Positions 1 through 7,323 of a stretch of DNA of 64,000 nucleotides are shown one piece after another. Under the pieces are notes generated by a model. It had not been told where the DNA came from and made no database searches. It saw only the letters and a program-made list of their open reading frames with translations. The stretch covers positions 94,412-158,411 of the forward strand of contig JAKBWA010000010.1 of the NCBI GenBank assembly GCA_021841025.1. Reading direction: 5' to 3'. Within the stretch, counting starts at the first letter, position 1; the number at the start of each line of letters is the position of its first letter. A program made the translations under genes and the position numbers. This DNA comes from Bacillota bacterium (GTDB lineage: Bacteria > Bacillota > Sulfobacillia > Sulfobacillales > Sulfobacillaceae).

Positions 1-372
1 TTCTGCTCGGGCCAAGGTTTCAAACCATTCCGCAATTTCGTCGAATCCTTCTTCTCGGGCATCTTTGGCAAACCCAGGATACATTTGGGTATACTCGTAT
101 GTTTCTCCTTCGATGGCGCTCTTCAAATTGTCTTCAGTACTTCCAACAGGCACCCCAGTCACCGGGTCGCCGACTTCTTCCAAGAATTCAAAATGACCGA
201 AAGCGTGTCCCGTTTCGCCTTCTGCTACGTCACGGAACAATCCTGCCACCTCTGGACGTCCTTCGATATCAGCTTTTTGAGCGAAGAATAGATAGCGGCG
301 GTTAGCCTGTGATTCTCCCGCAAAAGCCTCCTTAAGATTGGTATGTGTCTTGCTGTTGGCTAGAGCTGGCAT
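1..372 (-). CDS. rbr: Rubrerythrin (partial; C-terminus beyond window)
   Basis: Diiron peroxidase that reduces hydrogen peroxide with electrons from rubredoxin-type donors in the cytoplasm. The reverse complement from an ATG at 372 reads 124 codons without a stop to the left edge and starts [20 protein letters not shown]. Ferritin-like helix motifs with the expected iron-binding Glu residues are visible: [12 protein letters not shown] (about residues 20-31), [17 protein letters not shown] (51-67) and [18 protein letters not shown] (87-104). A strong Shine-Dalgarno (AAGGAGGA, read on the minus strand) lies just upstream of the ATG. The rest of the gene, including any rubredoxin-like domain, lies outside, so full-length rubrerythrin and the shorter ferritin-like form cannot be told apart. 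The AT-rich region upstream carries a PerR-box-like sequence, which fits peroxide control. Confidence 0.9.
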   Translation of the reverse strand, partial: MPALANSKTHTNLKEAFAGESQANRRYLFFAQKADIEGRPEVAGLFRDVAEGETGHAFGHFEFLEEVGDPVTGVPVGSTEDNLKSAIEGETYEYTQMYPGFAKDAREEGFDEIAEWFETLARAE

Positions 373-411
373 GATAATCCTCCTTATTTATTTTTGGCAA
401 TAATAATTACC

Positions 412-426
412 TAAGATTAATTCTAA
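412..426 (-). promoter_or_regulatory. PerR/Fur-box-like site upstream of rubrerythrin
   Basis: Read on the minus strand the 15-mer is TTAGAATTAATCTTA, which agrees at 11 of 14 defined positions with the PerR consensus TTATAATNATTATAA. It also lies in a set of three direct CTAAGAT-like repeats about 12 bp apart (411-447). Rubrerythrin genes of Gram-positive bacteria are often in peroxide regulons. That PerR binds here is inferred. Confidence 0.35.
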
Positions 427-466
427 GATAAGATCTAAAATAATACAATATCTCGTTCCCAATAGT

Positions 467-598
467 TCACAAGCCTAAAGCCTCAACAGCCATGCCCTTC
501 GCGTGAATGTTCACCAGTTCCTGGTCTGTACACTGCCCCTTTTCAACCAGACAAGAGTTCATCTGCGAGATCTGCCACACCCCGTCCTCTCCCCACAT
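467..598 (-). CDS. Possible 43-residue protein of unknown function
   Basis: A minus-strand frame from ATG at 598 to TGA at 467 encodes 43 residues (starts MWGEDGVWQISQMNS, ends MAVEALGL), with a GGGGA sequence a few bases upstream of the ATG and an in-frame stop just before it. I do not recognise it. The composition is protein-like, with charged and hydrophobic residues alternating, so it may be a small gene or the relic of a longer one. It lies between the rubrerythrin promoter region and the MerR operator. No motif, membrane segment or signal peptide is visible. Confidence 0.25.
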   Translation of the reverse strand: MWGEDGVWQISQMNSCLVEKGQCTDQELVNIHAKGMAVEALGL

Positions 599-658
599 TT
601 TCCCCTGTCATTTGGGTTTGATGGGGACATTTTGCCCTTATGCTTTTCCTGGGCCTAA

Positions 659-690
659 GGGTTGAGATCTCGCAAAAATATGCTCAACCC
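659..690. repeat. Inverted repeat GGGTTGAG...CTCAACCC
   Basis: Perfect 8-bp arms at 659-666 and 683-690 separated by 16 bases, just upstream of the MerR operator. It could be a second operator half-site pair or a factor-independent stop without a U-tract. No function can be assigned from sequence. Confidence 0.5.
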
Positions 691-697
691 ACTTGAT

Positions 698-714
698 CCT
701 GACGCAACGTCAGG
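698..714 (+). promoter_or_regulatory. Palindromic operator in front of the MerR-type gene
   Basis: CCTGACG-CAA-CGTCAGG is a perfect 7-3-7 palindrome ending about 50 bp before the start of the MerR-family gene. A possible -10 (TATATT, 723-728) lies 18 bp after CTGACG (699-704), so the palindrome would cover the -35 region, the usual geometry of MerR-type operators. Autoregulation by the adjacent protein is the simplest reading. Confidence 0.55.
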
Positions 715-764
715 TTGTACGCTATATTTGCCCATAGCAGTAACACCGTTAAAAGGAGAAAGTG

Positions 765-1502
765 ATGGCAGTCAAAGAACAATGGAAAATCGGTGAATTA
801 GCAAAGCTAACCGGCATTACAATGCGCACACTTCACCATTACGACCAAATCGGTCTGCTTGTTCCAACCTTACATTCAGATTCTGGTCATAGACTCTATT
901 CCCGGCAAGACATCGCTCGTCTGCAACAAATTATCGGCTTAAAACAGTTGGGTTTCCGGTTAAATGAATCTAAGGAACTGCTGAACCATCCCCATTTTAG
1001 ACCAGATGAGACGATCCGCTTGCAGTTGAGGCGCGTAAACGAACAAATTTTGCTCCATGAAGAGCTGCGCCACCGGTTAGAAGGATTATACGAGATGCTT
1101 CGTATTCAAGAAGATGCCACGGTAGAGCAGTTGATTCAAACCATTAAGGTGATGAAGATGACTGAAAAGTATTTTACCCCCGATCAAATGTCGAAGATAA
1201 GGAAACAAGGGGAATTGCTCGGGTCAAAGAAAATTAAAGAGATCGAAAACGAATGGCTATCTCTCGTTGCAAAGGTTCGCTCGGAGATGGAAAAGGACAC
1301 GTCCCCTCAGAGTTGCGAGGTCAAAGCATTAGCCAAACGGTGGAAAGAGCTCGTCAACTTGTTCACGGGTGGAGATCACGACATCGCAATGTCTGTCAAA
1401 CGTTACTACGCTGACAACCCGGACAAGGCAGCAGAGTTCGGCATTGACAAACAAGTCTGGCAGTACATTTCGAAAGCCATGGCAAATAGTTCAGAGTATT
1501 GA
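765..1502 (+). CDS. MerR-family regulator with TipAS-like effector domain
   Basis: Transcription regulator of about 245 residues. Residues about 8-75 form a MerR winged helix (KIGELAKLTGITMRTLHHYD, then GLLVPTLHSDSGHRLYS), followed by a long dimerisation helix (about 80-125). The C-terminal half (about 135-240) resembles the TipAS antibiotic-recognition domain, with EIENEWLSLVAKVRSEME, a long amphipathic helix and the FTGGDHDIAMSVKRYYADNP segment. The ATG at 765 is preferred over the GTG at 762 because it lies 6-7 bases after an AAAAGGAG Shine-Dalgarno (751-758). In this family, binding of a ligand in the C-terminal domain activates promoters with long spacers. No obvious transporter target is adjacent; downstream lies a dead insertion sequence, so the target may have been displaced or lie elsewhere. 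Confidence 0.8.
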   Translation: MAVKEQWKIGELAKLTGITMRTLHHYDQIGLLVPTLHSDSGHRLYSRQDIARLQQIIGLKQLGFRLNESKELLNHPHFRPDETIRLQLRRVNEQILLHEELRHRLEGLYEMLRIQEDATVEQLIQTIKVMKMTEKYFTPDQMSKIRKQGELLGSKKIKEIENEWLSLVAKVRSEMEKDTSPQSCEVKALAKRWKELVNLFTGGDHDIAMSVKRYYADNPDKAAEFGIDKQVWQYISKAMANSSEY

Positions 1503-1601
1503 GAAAAAATAATCGGAGAATGCCTTGGGCTTGCACGGAACTCAGTACGTGGACGAAATTTTCCTCGCAATAGTCCTTTGCCAAGACAAAACGATCTCGC
1601 C

Positions 1602-1624
1602 TAGGAGCCTGTCCATAAATTCCT
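1602..1624 (+). repeat. Left terminal inverted repeat of the IS1182 element
   Basis: Starts TAGGAGCCTGTCCATAAATT and is matched in inverse orientation at 3737-3759 with a single T/C difference. A second CTAGGAGCC starts at 1623, so the outer end looks partly duplicated. Confidence 0.85.
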
Positions 1625-1803
1625 AGGAGCCGTCTGCGCCGCCAGATGCTACAGGTATTGGCACGTAGTACACGAATCTCCTTCTTGCCGCATCACGCCA
1701 ATTTATTCCATTCCTCAAAGGATTTTTGCCACCTCATGTCGAATAATCTCTTAGAACCCGAACGGGCGCATGGGATTGCAGAGAAATTCTTCGGAGGTGT
1801 TGT

Positions 1804-3598
1804 ATGCCGTTTCGGACCGGTTTGCCACGCGATCCTGCGTTTCTCCTGCCGCCGCGGGTGGATGAATGGATTCCACCAGGGCACCTGGCGTGGGTAATTG
1901 ACGAGGCCGTCGATGGGATGGACCTCACCGCCGTCGAAAACACCTTTCACAAAACCGGGGCGGGCGCCCCGGCGTATCATCCGAAAACCCTGTTGAAGCT
2001 CTTGACCTCTGGGTATCTCACCCAACGGTTTAGTTCCCGCCGGACCAGCACGGCATGCCGCAAGGACTTGGCCATGATGTGGCTGGCACACAGGACGCAA
2101 CCCAAACACAGCGCCATTGCTGAGTGTATTTCATCACCAGGAATTCCCCAAAAAAAGCATAAGCATTTCCTCACTTTCAGCAATTAGATTCCCCACGACT
2201 GGAAACTGGACTGGGAGCCTCTAAGGGCATGCTGATAATCGAAAAAGGCCGTGGCAACCCGCTTTTGGCCTTAAAACACCAGCCTAGCATGCCCGTCTTC
2301 TCCCAATCCAGCCAGTATTTAACTGGGAATAGGCACTGGGGAATCCAAATGCTTTTTTTGAGGAATCGTAAATGACGATATACAGCTGAGTTCCGAAAAC
2401 AGCTTGTGGACGACATTCCGGGGTGAATGGCGCACGTGGTGCTCCTGTGTGCCGACATCGGGATGGTGGAATTTCGCTTAGGGGCCATCGACGGGTCGAA
2501 ATTGCAGGCGGATGCATCGAAACATAAAGCCATGTCGTTCGCGCGAATGCAAACCCTGATTCCCGCATTGGAAACAGAAATTGCGACCTTGGTGGAGGCC
2601 CACGCGACCGCCGATCAGCAGGAAACGGCACCGCCCCCCGTGCCCGCTGACCGTATCCTGCGCTGGCGCGAGCGTTTGGACCATATTCCGCACGCCAAAG
2701 CGGCGCTCGAAACCCGGTGGAGTACCGAACATCCGGATACGCCGACGCCTCCCGATACGGAAATACAACTTTACCGATCCCGAATCCCCCATTATGGTGA
2801 CCAAAACGCGGGGGCCCCAGCAAGCCTACAACGGGCAAATCGCCGTGGACGCCGACGAAGGGGTCATTGTTGCAGCCACCCTGTCCGCCCATCCGCATGA
2901 CATGCAAGAACTGGTCCCCACGGTCGACGCCGTCGTCCAGACGACGGGGGGGTCAACAATTTAACCAACTGATCAGTAACGCGGGGTATTTTTCTGCGAA
3001 CAACATCGCCGCCATGGACGACCACCACATCGACGCCTATATTGCCGCCGGTTCCGACCAATGGCGTCAGGTGGCGGGCAACCCACTCTTCGGCAAAGGC
3101 CAATTTTCCTATGATGCCGAGACGAAGAGCTATCAGTGCCCGGCCGACCAGCGTCTGCCCTGAGCGCGCACCCGCAGCGAATCGGTGGGGGGCGGCGTTT
3201 CGCGAACGGTGGACGTCTATCAAGCCCATCGCGCCACCTGTGGCACGTGTCCGCTCAAAGCACAGTGCCTTACGGCGAAGCAGACCAAGAAAGTCATTAC
3301 CCGCGGCCCCGATGACGATCTCCGCGATGCCATGAAGGCCAAGGTGCGTTCCAAAGCCGGCGATGCGATTTATCGGACTCGAAAGGGTCAGGTGGAACCG
3401 GTCTTCGGGATCATCAAAGAAACGAAGGAATTTCGCCAGTTTAGTCTCCGCGGTCTGACCCAGGTCACCGGCGAATGGGCCTTGGTGTGTCTGACGTACA
3501 ACCTCCGCAAGATCGGCCGAAAAATTCAACGCATCGCCCAAGAAACGGGAGAGATCTGCACCATTGGCGGTTTAAGGGCCACGCACGCAGCTCCGTAG
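1804..3598 (+). pseudogene. IS1182-type transposase, multiply disrupted
   Basis: The remains of a DDE transposase can be followed through three frames. The N-terminal part (1804-2125) reads MPFRTGLPRDPAFLLPP... then YHPKTLLKLLTSGYLTQRF and KDLAMMWLAHRTQP, typical of IS1182. The frame is interrupted by a 258-bp insertion after ...HSAIAE; skipping it, the same frame resumes with FRKQLVDDIPG at 2391. An in-frame TGA lies at 2424-2426, then the segment GAIDGSKLQADASKHKAMSF with the catalytic-region Asp. A frameshift near 2757 leads to FTDPESPIMVTKTRGPQQAYN, another near 2945 to QQFNQLISNAGYFSANN, and a second TGA lies at 3161-3163 before the C-terminal YRTRKGQVEPVFGIIKETK with the catalytic Glu region. 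So there are at least four point lesions besides the insertion; the gene is certainly dead. Its GC-rich, GCG/CCG-rich codon use differs from the flanking genes, as expected for an acquired element. Confidence 0.9.
2126..2383. mobile_element. MITE-like 258-bp insertion inside the transposase
   Basis: Removing this segment restores the IS1182 reading frame exactly (GCT GAG | TTC CGA). It is flanked by a direct repeat GCTGAGT (2119-2125 and 2385-2391), or 8 bp if one mismatch is allowed. Its ends form imperfect inverted repeats: the first 35 bases and the reverse complement of the last 35 align without gaps at 26 of 35 positions, including an A7-GCAT block in each. It has no coding capacity, so it is probably a miniature inverted-repeat element mobilised by a transposase elsewhere in the genome. 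The parent family is not identified; an 8-bp target duplication is compatible with IS66-, ISL3- or IS256-like enzymes. Confidence 0.75.
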
Positions 3599-3736
3599 TC
3601 TCTTTTTTGTTCGTTTTTCCCACGCATGACGTTCCCTGCGGGATACTATCCGGCGCAATATACCATACGTTAGCCGAAAATCCCGGTAGAGCGGTGGTCG
3701 ATCTGTTTTCCCATGGGGATAGGATAGAGGCAAGTC

Positions 3737-3759
3737 AGGAATTTATGGACGGGCTCCTA
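3737..3759 (-). repeat. Right terminal inverted repeat of the IS1182 element
   Basis: Inverse copy of 1602-1624 with one difference in 23 bases. It marks the right edge of the element. Confidence 0.85.
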
Positions 3760-3842
3760 GAGGTTTGATGTCAGTCTCCATGATCAATATATCAGCGTTG
3801 TAGATCTCAAAAAGGATCCCGGTTAATGTCTTTTGGGAACAC

Positions 3843-3873
3843 AAATCCACCCGGATGTCGCCTGGGTGGATTT
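3843..3873. terminator. Strong hairpin, terminator-like
   Basis: Arms AAATCCACCC (3843-3852) and GGGTGGATTT (3864-3873) pair perfectly over 10 bp with an 11-nt loop, and the right arm runs into TTTT. It lies about 80 bp outside the right end of the IS1182 element, so it may end transcription leaving the element or belong to a gene disrupted before it. The arms end in T on one strand and A on the other, so it could act in both directions. The rest of 3874-3980 shows no gene. Confidence 0.5.
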
Positions 3874-3981
3874 TACCCAGGCCTATCCATCCACGGCACG
3901 AAAAACCCGAAACTCCTGGTTCTCCAAAGCCTGTGCCCACATCACATGAGATCAAAGGCATAAGGAATGGGAACAATGGTC

Positions 3982-4340
3982 TTGACACTCCCCTCCCTGA
4001 TGAAGGGAGAAGATTCTTGCGAGGAACCGACTGACGTCAGCTTTACTCGCAAAGGGTTAGCCAAAAGCCCCCTATCCGGTCGCCCGAAGGTCTCCGGTTA
4101 CTGGGAATGATCGTTCGCCGAATCCTGTTAACGTCTGGTCTTGACGACGCGATATATTTTACGCCTCCCACGATTGCGGGAAACAACCGCCAATATATCC
4201 TATTGTCAAAGAGCGAACACACAATTAGTTTATCACGACACGACCCGGGTATGGCATTGCAGGGAAAAACTTTCGCCTGACGGCGAGCGCCTTCTATCCC
4301 CGCCCCAAAACAGCAGGGTTTTACGGCGCACTGGATAAAT
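3982..4340 (-). mobile_element. IS200/IS605-type remnant without a tnpB gene
   Basis: Read on the minus strand this 360-bp stretch ends with a stem-loop (CCCTTCATCAGGG within 3991-4010) followed by GGGGAGTGTCAAG (3981-3993), the ending typical of right ends of TnpB-encoding IS605-group elements, where the guide-RNA scaffold is encoded. At the other side, GGGTTTTACGGCGCAC (4316-4331) recurs at 54792 in a second remnant (24 of 25 bases identical). No TnpA or TnpB reading frame survives. It may be a deletion derivative that keeps only the scaffold-like RNA region. The intervening 300 bases hold no convincing gene. Confidence 0.5.
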
Positions 4341-4431
4341 AAGAGATTCCAGCGCAAATCCCGCCGAGTCTTCCTCCGTCCCCAGTCCTGCTCCCATTCC
4401 ATCATCTTCCGCTTAACGTCGAAATCGCCTT

Positions 4432-5445
4432 TTAGAGCCTGCCTCGGTGTAAATGAAATACCGGATCAAGACGACCCACTTCAAGTCCTCGGTGATTCAC
4501 ACTGACTAAGTTCACGAGCCGTTCCAATGCCATTTGTTCACGGGGAGAAAGAATACCCATTTCCGACAAAACACGAACAACAGTAGGTGCTACCGTGCGT
4601 GCAGAGCCGTCATCCACCTTGAGTGCTATCCCCAAACCGTTTTCGGGAATACCAATGCAAAAGACGGCTTCTGCGCCCCCTTTAGCAATAAACCGGTTTT
4701 GAGTCGCCTCGGCCAAAATGACTTCAAGACGGCCCTCACCACTGACCAAATATGGATGAATCCGCATGGCCTCACTAATCACATGGGACGCAGCCTGTAT
4801 GTCTTCCGGCAACCCTCGGGGATCCACCAAGCGTGCATAAGCCAAAGCCATTCGGGTCAAAGGAAGATAAAACGTTGGAACACTGCATCCGTCAGTTCCC
4901 GTAACCAATTCGGATTCCGTCATATCTGTCATCAATGAAATCATGTGGCGAATTTCCTGTTGAACCGGGTGATCCGCGCTTTCATATCCGGCCAAAGGGG
5001 CTTGCAGCATACGTGCCAGGGTCAGCATGCCGGAGTGTTTTCCACTGCAGTTGTTGTGCAATGCCGTCGGGCTTTCCCCCGATTTTTCCAAAAGACGCGC
5101 AGAAGGCACATGACTGGGAGCGTGTACCCCGCACGCCAAATCTTTGGGCGTGGCGTCAATGCGGTGCAATAGCGAGAGGACTTGTTGAATATGCTGGGGT
5201 TCTCCTCCGTGAGAGGCACAAATAATGGCCACGTCTTCTCCTGAGAACCGATAGCGGTCCATGGCCCCCGATAGGATTACTGGCAAGGCTTGAAAGGGTT
5301 TGGCGCTCGAGCGCCAAAAGGTTTTGCGTTCAGGGTCCCCCAGCCAATATCGAACGTTTCCTAAACTATCCACCACGGCGACATCGGCAAATGCCCGGCT
5401 CTCTACAACATTTCCCCGAATAATATCTACTGCTCGTTCTGCCAT
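4432..5445 (-). CDS. L-asparaginase II family protein
   Basis: 337-residue enzyme of the asparaginase II family (the thermolabile Rhizobium etli AnsA type, unrelated to EcAII), expected to hydrolyse L-asparagine to aspartate and ammonia in the cytoplasm. Diagnostic stretches are FWRSSAKPFQALPVI (about residues 44-58), IICASHGGEPQH (74-85), ACGVHAPSH (102-110), HNNCSGKHSGML (129-140) and VTGTDGCSVPTF (182-193); the Ser-x-x-Lys in RSSAKP and the CSGKH loop are the family's catalytic signatures. Length is normal. It starts 2 bp after the stop of the upstream amidotransferase gene, so the two form an operon for amide and gamma-glutamyl nitrogen recovery. Its Shine-Dalgarno (GGAGGAAAA) lies in the end of that gene. 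Family members may prefer other amides, so asparagine as substrate is inferred. Confidence 0.88.
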   Translation of the reverse strand: MAERAVDIIRGNVVESRAFADVAVVDSLGNVRYWLGDPERKTFWRSSAKPFQALPVILSGAMDRYRFSGEDVAIICASHGGEPQHIQQVLSLLHRIDATPKDLACGVHAPSHVPSARLLEKSGESPTALHNNCSGKHSGMLTLARMLQAPLAGYESADHPVQQEIRHMISLMTDMTESELVTGTDGCSVPTFYLPLTRMALAYARLVDPRGLPEDIQAASHVISEAMRIHPYLVSGEGRLEVILAEATQNRFIAKGGAEAVFCIGIPENGLGIALKVDDGSARTVAPTVVRVLSEMGILSPREQMALERLVNLVSVNHRGLEVGRLDPVFHLHRGRL

Positions 5446-5447
5446 AA

Positions 5448-6191
5448 CTATATTTTTTCCTCCTGATATTGTCGTGCCGCTTTAACAAATGAAACAAATA
5501 ATTGCAGCGCTTCCGGATGGGAATCGACCAAATCTTCCGGATGCCACTGGACCCCCAATCCAAACGGATACGCCACTCGCTCCATGCCTTCAATCAAACC
5601 GTCTTCGGCATATGCCGTAACAGTCCAGTCTTTGGGCACCGTCATCACCGCTTGATGATGAAATGAATTAACCGAAATCTCCTGGGCACCCATAATCGCC
5701 TTTAAAAGACTGGATTGTTCCATCCGTACCAGATGGGTAACTTGAGCTCTAGGCTCAGTTTGGGAATGGTTTAGACAAGAGGAGGGATACCCTGAAGGAA
5801 TGTCCTGAATTAAAGAACCGTCTCCCGCCACCGCCAGGGCCTGGATACCGCGGCAAATGCCAAAAATAGGCATGGACAAGGCATAAGCCGTTTGAATCAA
5901 CAAAAGTTCCGTGTGATCACGCTCCGGTGACACACCTCCCCATTTGGTGCCTGCATCTTCTTTCCCGTAAAGAGCCGGATCAAAATCCCCTCCCCCCGTC
6001 AAAAGGAGTCCATGACAACTCTTTAAGGCTTCAGCACTTTCAGCGATGTTTGCCAATAATATCGGTACCCCTCCAGCCAATTGAACGGCATGCAGATAAG
6101 TAGAACGCACAAAGTCACGGGCCACACCATCCGGCCCCGTCTCGCGAGAAAGAGAAATTCCGATGAGAGGTCTTAATAGGGATTCCACCAT
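5448..6191 (-). CDS. Gamma-glutamyl-gamma-aminobutyrate hydrolase-like class I amidotransferase (peptidase C26)
   Basis: 247-residue cytoplasmic hydrolase of the PuuD/peptidase C26 family that cleaves gamma-glutamyl amides such as gamma-Glu-GABA. The nucleophile elbow FGICRGIQALA places Cys at about residue 113; GVQWHPED supplies His217 and Glu219 of the triad, and LLLTGGGDFDP (62-72) is the oxyanion region characteristic of the family. The start ATG at 6191 follows AAAGGTGG. It is the first gene of a pair with the asparaginase. No puuA/puuC homologues are in view, so the physiological substrate may instead be another gamma-glutamyl compound. Confidence 0.87.
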   Translation of the reverse strand: MVESLLRPLIGISLSRETGPDGVARDFVRSTYLHAVQLAGGVPILLANIAESAEALKSCHGLLLTGGGDFDPALYGKEDAGTKWGGVSPERDHTELLLIQTAYALSMPIFGICRGIQALAVAGDGSLIQDIPSGYPSSCLNHSQTEPRAQVTHLVRMEQSSLLKAIMGAQEISVNSFHHQAVMTVPKDWTVTAYAEDGLIEGMERVAYPFGLGVQWHPEDLVDSHPEALQLFVSFVKAARQYQEEKI

Positions 6192-6610
6192 GAATTAGCC
6201 ACCTTTTCTTATTATTGTGTTTGATACCGCATCACGTGAATCCGGGAATAATGCCACAATTGTCTAACTTCTCGCTCGGTTGCACGCGTTGTTTTCCGAC
6301 GATCTTCCGAACAACATTCTCTGAGGTATTGAATAATGTCAGCAGTTGCCCAAAAGCCTAGAGAAATAGATTGCCGTTCGCCAGAGCTTTGCTTGCTTGG
6401 CCGAGTGCAGAAGAATTGGGGTGTACCCTCTTGGGAATTCCCTTATCTGGAGAATCAGCATCCTCTTTACGCGCCACGGGCCACGAGATCGAAACCGGCC
6501 CTGAAAACTCCAACCTTTTCGTTCTCCGAATAAAAGCCTCGGCCAAGCCACGCCACACAGTTCAATAAGCCGTTAAGCTATTGACTCTTGTCATGATATG
6601 ATGCATGGAA
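6192..6610. other. Intergenic region without a recognisable gene
   Basis: About 420 bp between the amidotransferase start and the terminator after mazF. Short frames on both strands have no ribosome site or recognisable product. CTTGTCATGATATGAT at 6587-6602 differs at one base from 18513-18528 in front of the DUF763 gene, where it contains an extended -10; on this side no gene follows on the plus strand. Confidence 0.5.
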
Positions 6611-6643
6611 TCAAAAGAAAAGTGAGCCCTTCAACGGACTCAC
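6611..6643 (-). terminator. Rho-independent terminator of the mazEF transcript
   Basis: On the minus strand GTGAGTCC-GTTGAA-GGGCTCAC (6622-6643) forms an 8-bp stem with one G-U pair, followed directly by TTTTCTTTTGA. It starts 10 bp after the mazF stop codon. Confidence 0.8.
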
Positions 6644-6652
6644 CAGATATCC

Positions 6653-7018
6653 TCACAAATCAGTCAACCCGAGACTAATCACGATGGCTTGATTGACCCT
6701 GTTCATCACTTCCGGACTTAAATGCGCAATGCGCTCTTTCAGTCGCCTCTTATCGATTGTTCGGATTTGTTCCAGTAAAATTACCGAGTTCCGGTCGAGA
6801 TTGGACTCCTCAGATCTTAGTTCCACGTGAATAGGCAACCGTGTCTTGAATATTTGTGAGGTCACCGCACAAATAATCGTGGTCGGGCTATACCGATTAC
6901 CAATGTCATTTTGCAAAATCAGAACGGGACGTATCCCGCCTTGCTCCGATCCCACCACGGGAGATAGATCCGCAAAAAAAATGTCTCCACGCTTCACTAC
7001 TGTATCTGAGGTCGCCAC
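6653..7018 (-). CDS. ndoA: MazF/PemK-type mRNA interferase toxin
   Basis: 121-residue endoribonuclease toxin of the MazF/EndoA type, which cuts mRNA at short single-stranded motifs. Family landmarks are VKRGDIFFADLSPVVGSEQGG (8-28; the RGD..F.dL.P..GsEq core), RPVLILQND (31-39), TTIICAVTSQ (47-56) and the C-terminal LKERIAHLSPEVM. The start is a GTG at 7018 preceded by AGGGAG. It follows the antitoxin gene by 3 bp, so both come from one transcript ending at 6611-6643. Position next to alr is the usual Bacillota arrangement (alr-ndoAI-ndoA). Confidence 0.93.
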   Translation of the reverse strand: MATSDTVVKRGDIFFADLSPVVGSEQGGIRPVLILQNDIGNRYSPTTIICAVTSQIFKTRLPIHVELRSEESNLDRNSVILLEQIRTIDKRRLKERIAHLSPEVMNRVNQAIVISLGLTDL

Positions 7019-7021
7019 CGA

Positions 7022-7276
7022 TTACTCCCTAGAATATCCAGCGTATTCCCAATGTTCTTCAGCGAGGGCGGCGTTAAGCGAACCAAGTTCCTGGTATCCT
7101 TGAATCAATTCCTCTCGGAGTTGTTGCTTTCGCTGTTCGGCAAGATAAAACTCGACGCTTTCACGAATGACTTCGCTCCGATGACGGCCTTCCCCATCCG
7201 CCATCTTGTCCAATGCATCTACCAGATGATGGGGTAAACGCACAATAACGCGACGGTTTTCTTCCAAATTACCCAC
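7022..7276 (-). CDS. ndoAI: Ribbon-helix-helix antitoxin of the MazF pair
   Basis: 84-residue CopG/EndoAI-like antitoxin. RRVIVRLPHHLVDALDKMA (8-26) is the ribbon and first helix that binds the operator, and RHRSEVIRESVEFYLAEQRKQ follows as helix 2 and dimer core; the acidic, aromatic C-terminus (AALAEEHWEYAGYSRE) is the usual toxin-wrapping tail. The printed start is the GTG at 7276, but a TTG at 7267 (9 bases downstream) has a better-spaced AGAGGTGG Shine-Dalgarno and would give 81 residues. Translation runs into mazF with a 3-bp gap. Autorepression by the complex is expected from the family. Confidence 0.9.
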   Translation of the reverse strand: MGNLEENRRVIVRLPHHLVDALDKMADGEGRHRSEVIRESVEFYLAEQRKQQLREELIQGYQELGSLNAALAEEHWEYAGYSRE

Positions 7277-7323
7277 CTCTTTCCCTCTTCCAGTTCAATT
7301 ATAGACTTCGCAAAATTTTACTG

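Larger units (their letters stand above)
1601..3760 (+). mobile_element. IS1182-family insertion sequence, inactivated
   Basis: A 2.16-kb element bounded by terminal inverted repeats of about 23-25 bp (left 1602-1624, right 3737-3759) that differ at one position over the core 23 bases and both begin CTAGGAGCC. Inside is a broken transposase of the IS1182 (DDE) type. Subtracting the nested 258-bp insertion and its target duplication gives about 1.9 kb, the usual length for this family. The palindromic CTAG at both ends could be either the last bases of the repeats or a 4-bp target duplication; flanking bases beyond it do not match. The element cannot encode its own transposase but still has intact ends. 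Confidence 0.85.

Noticed and set aside
1693..2109. 138-residue minus-strand frame in the IS1182 region
   Set aside because: It is antisense to the transposase and has no ribosome site or recognisable product; the GC-rich codon bias explains its length.
2864..3541. 225-residue minus-strand frame
   Set aside because: Shadow of the GC-rich transposase on the other strand, without a start signal.
4043..4405. 120-residue minus-strand frame over the IS605-type remnant
   Set aside because: Contains scaffold-like and repeat sequence only; no TnpB motifs (no zinc finger, no RuvC residues).
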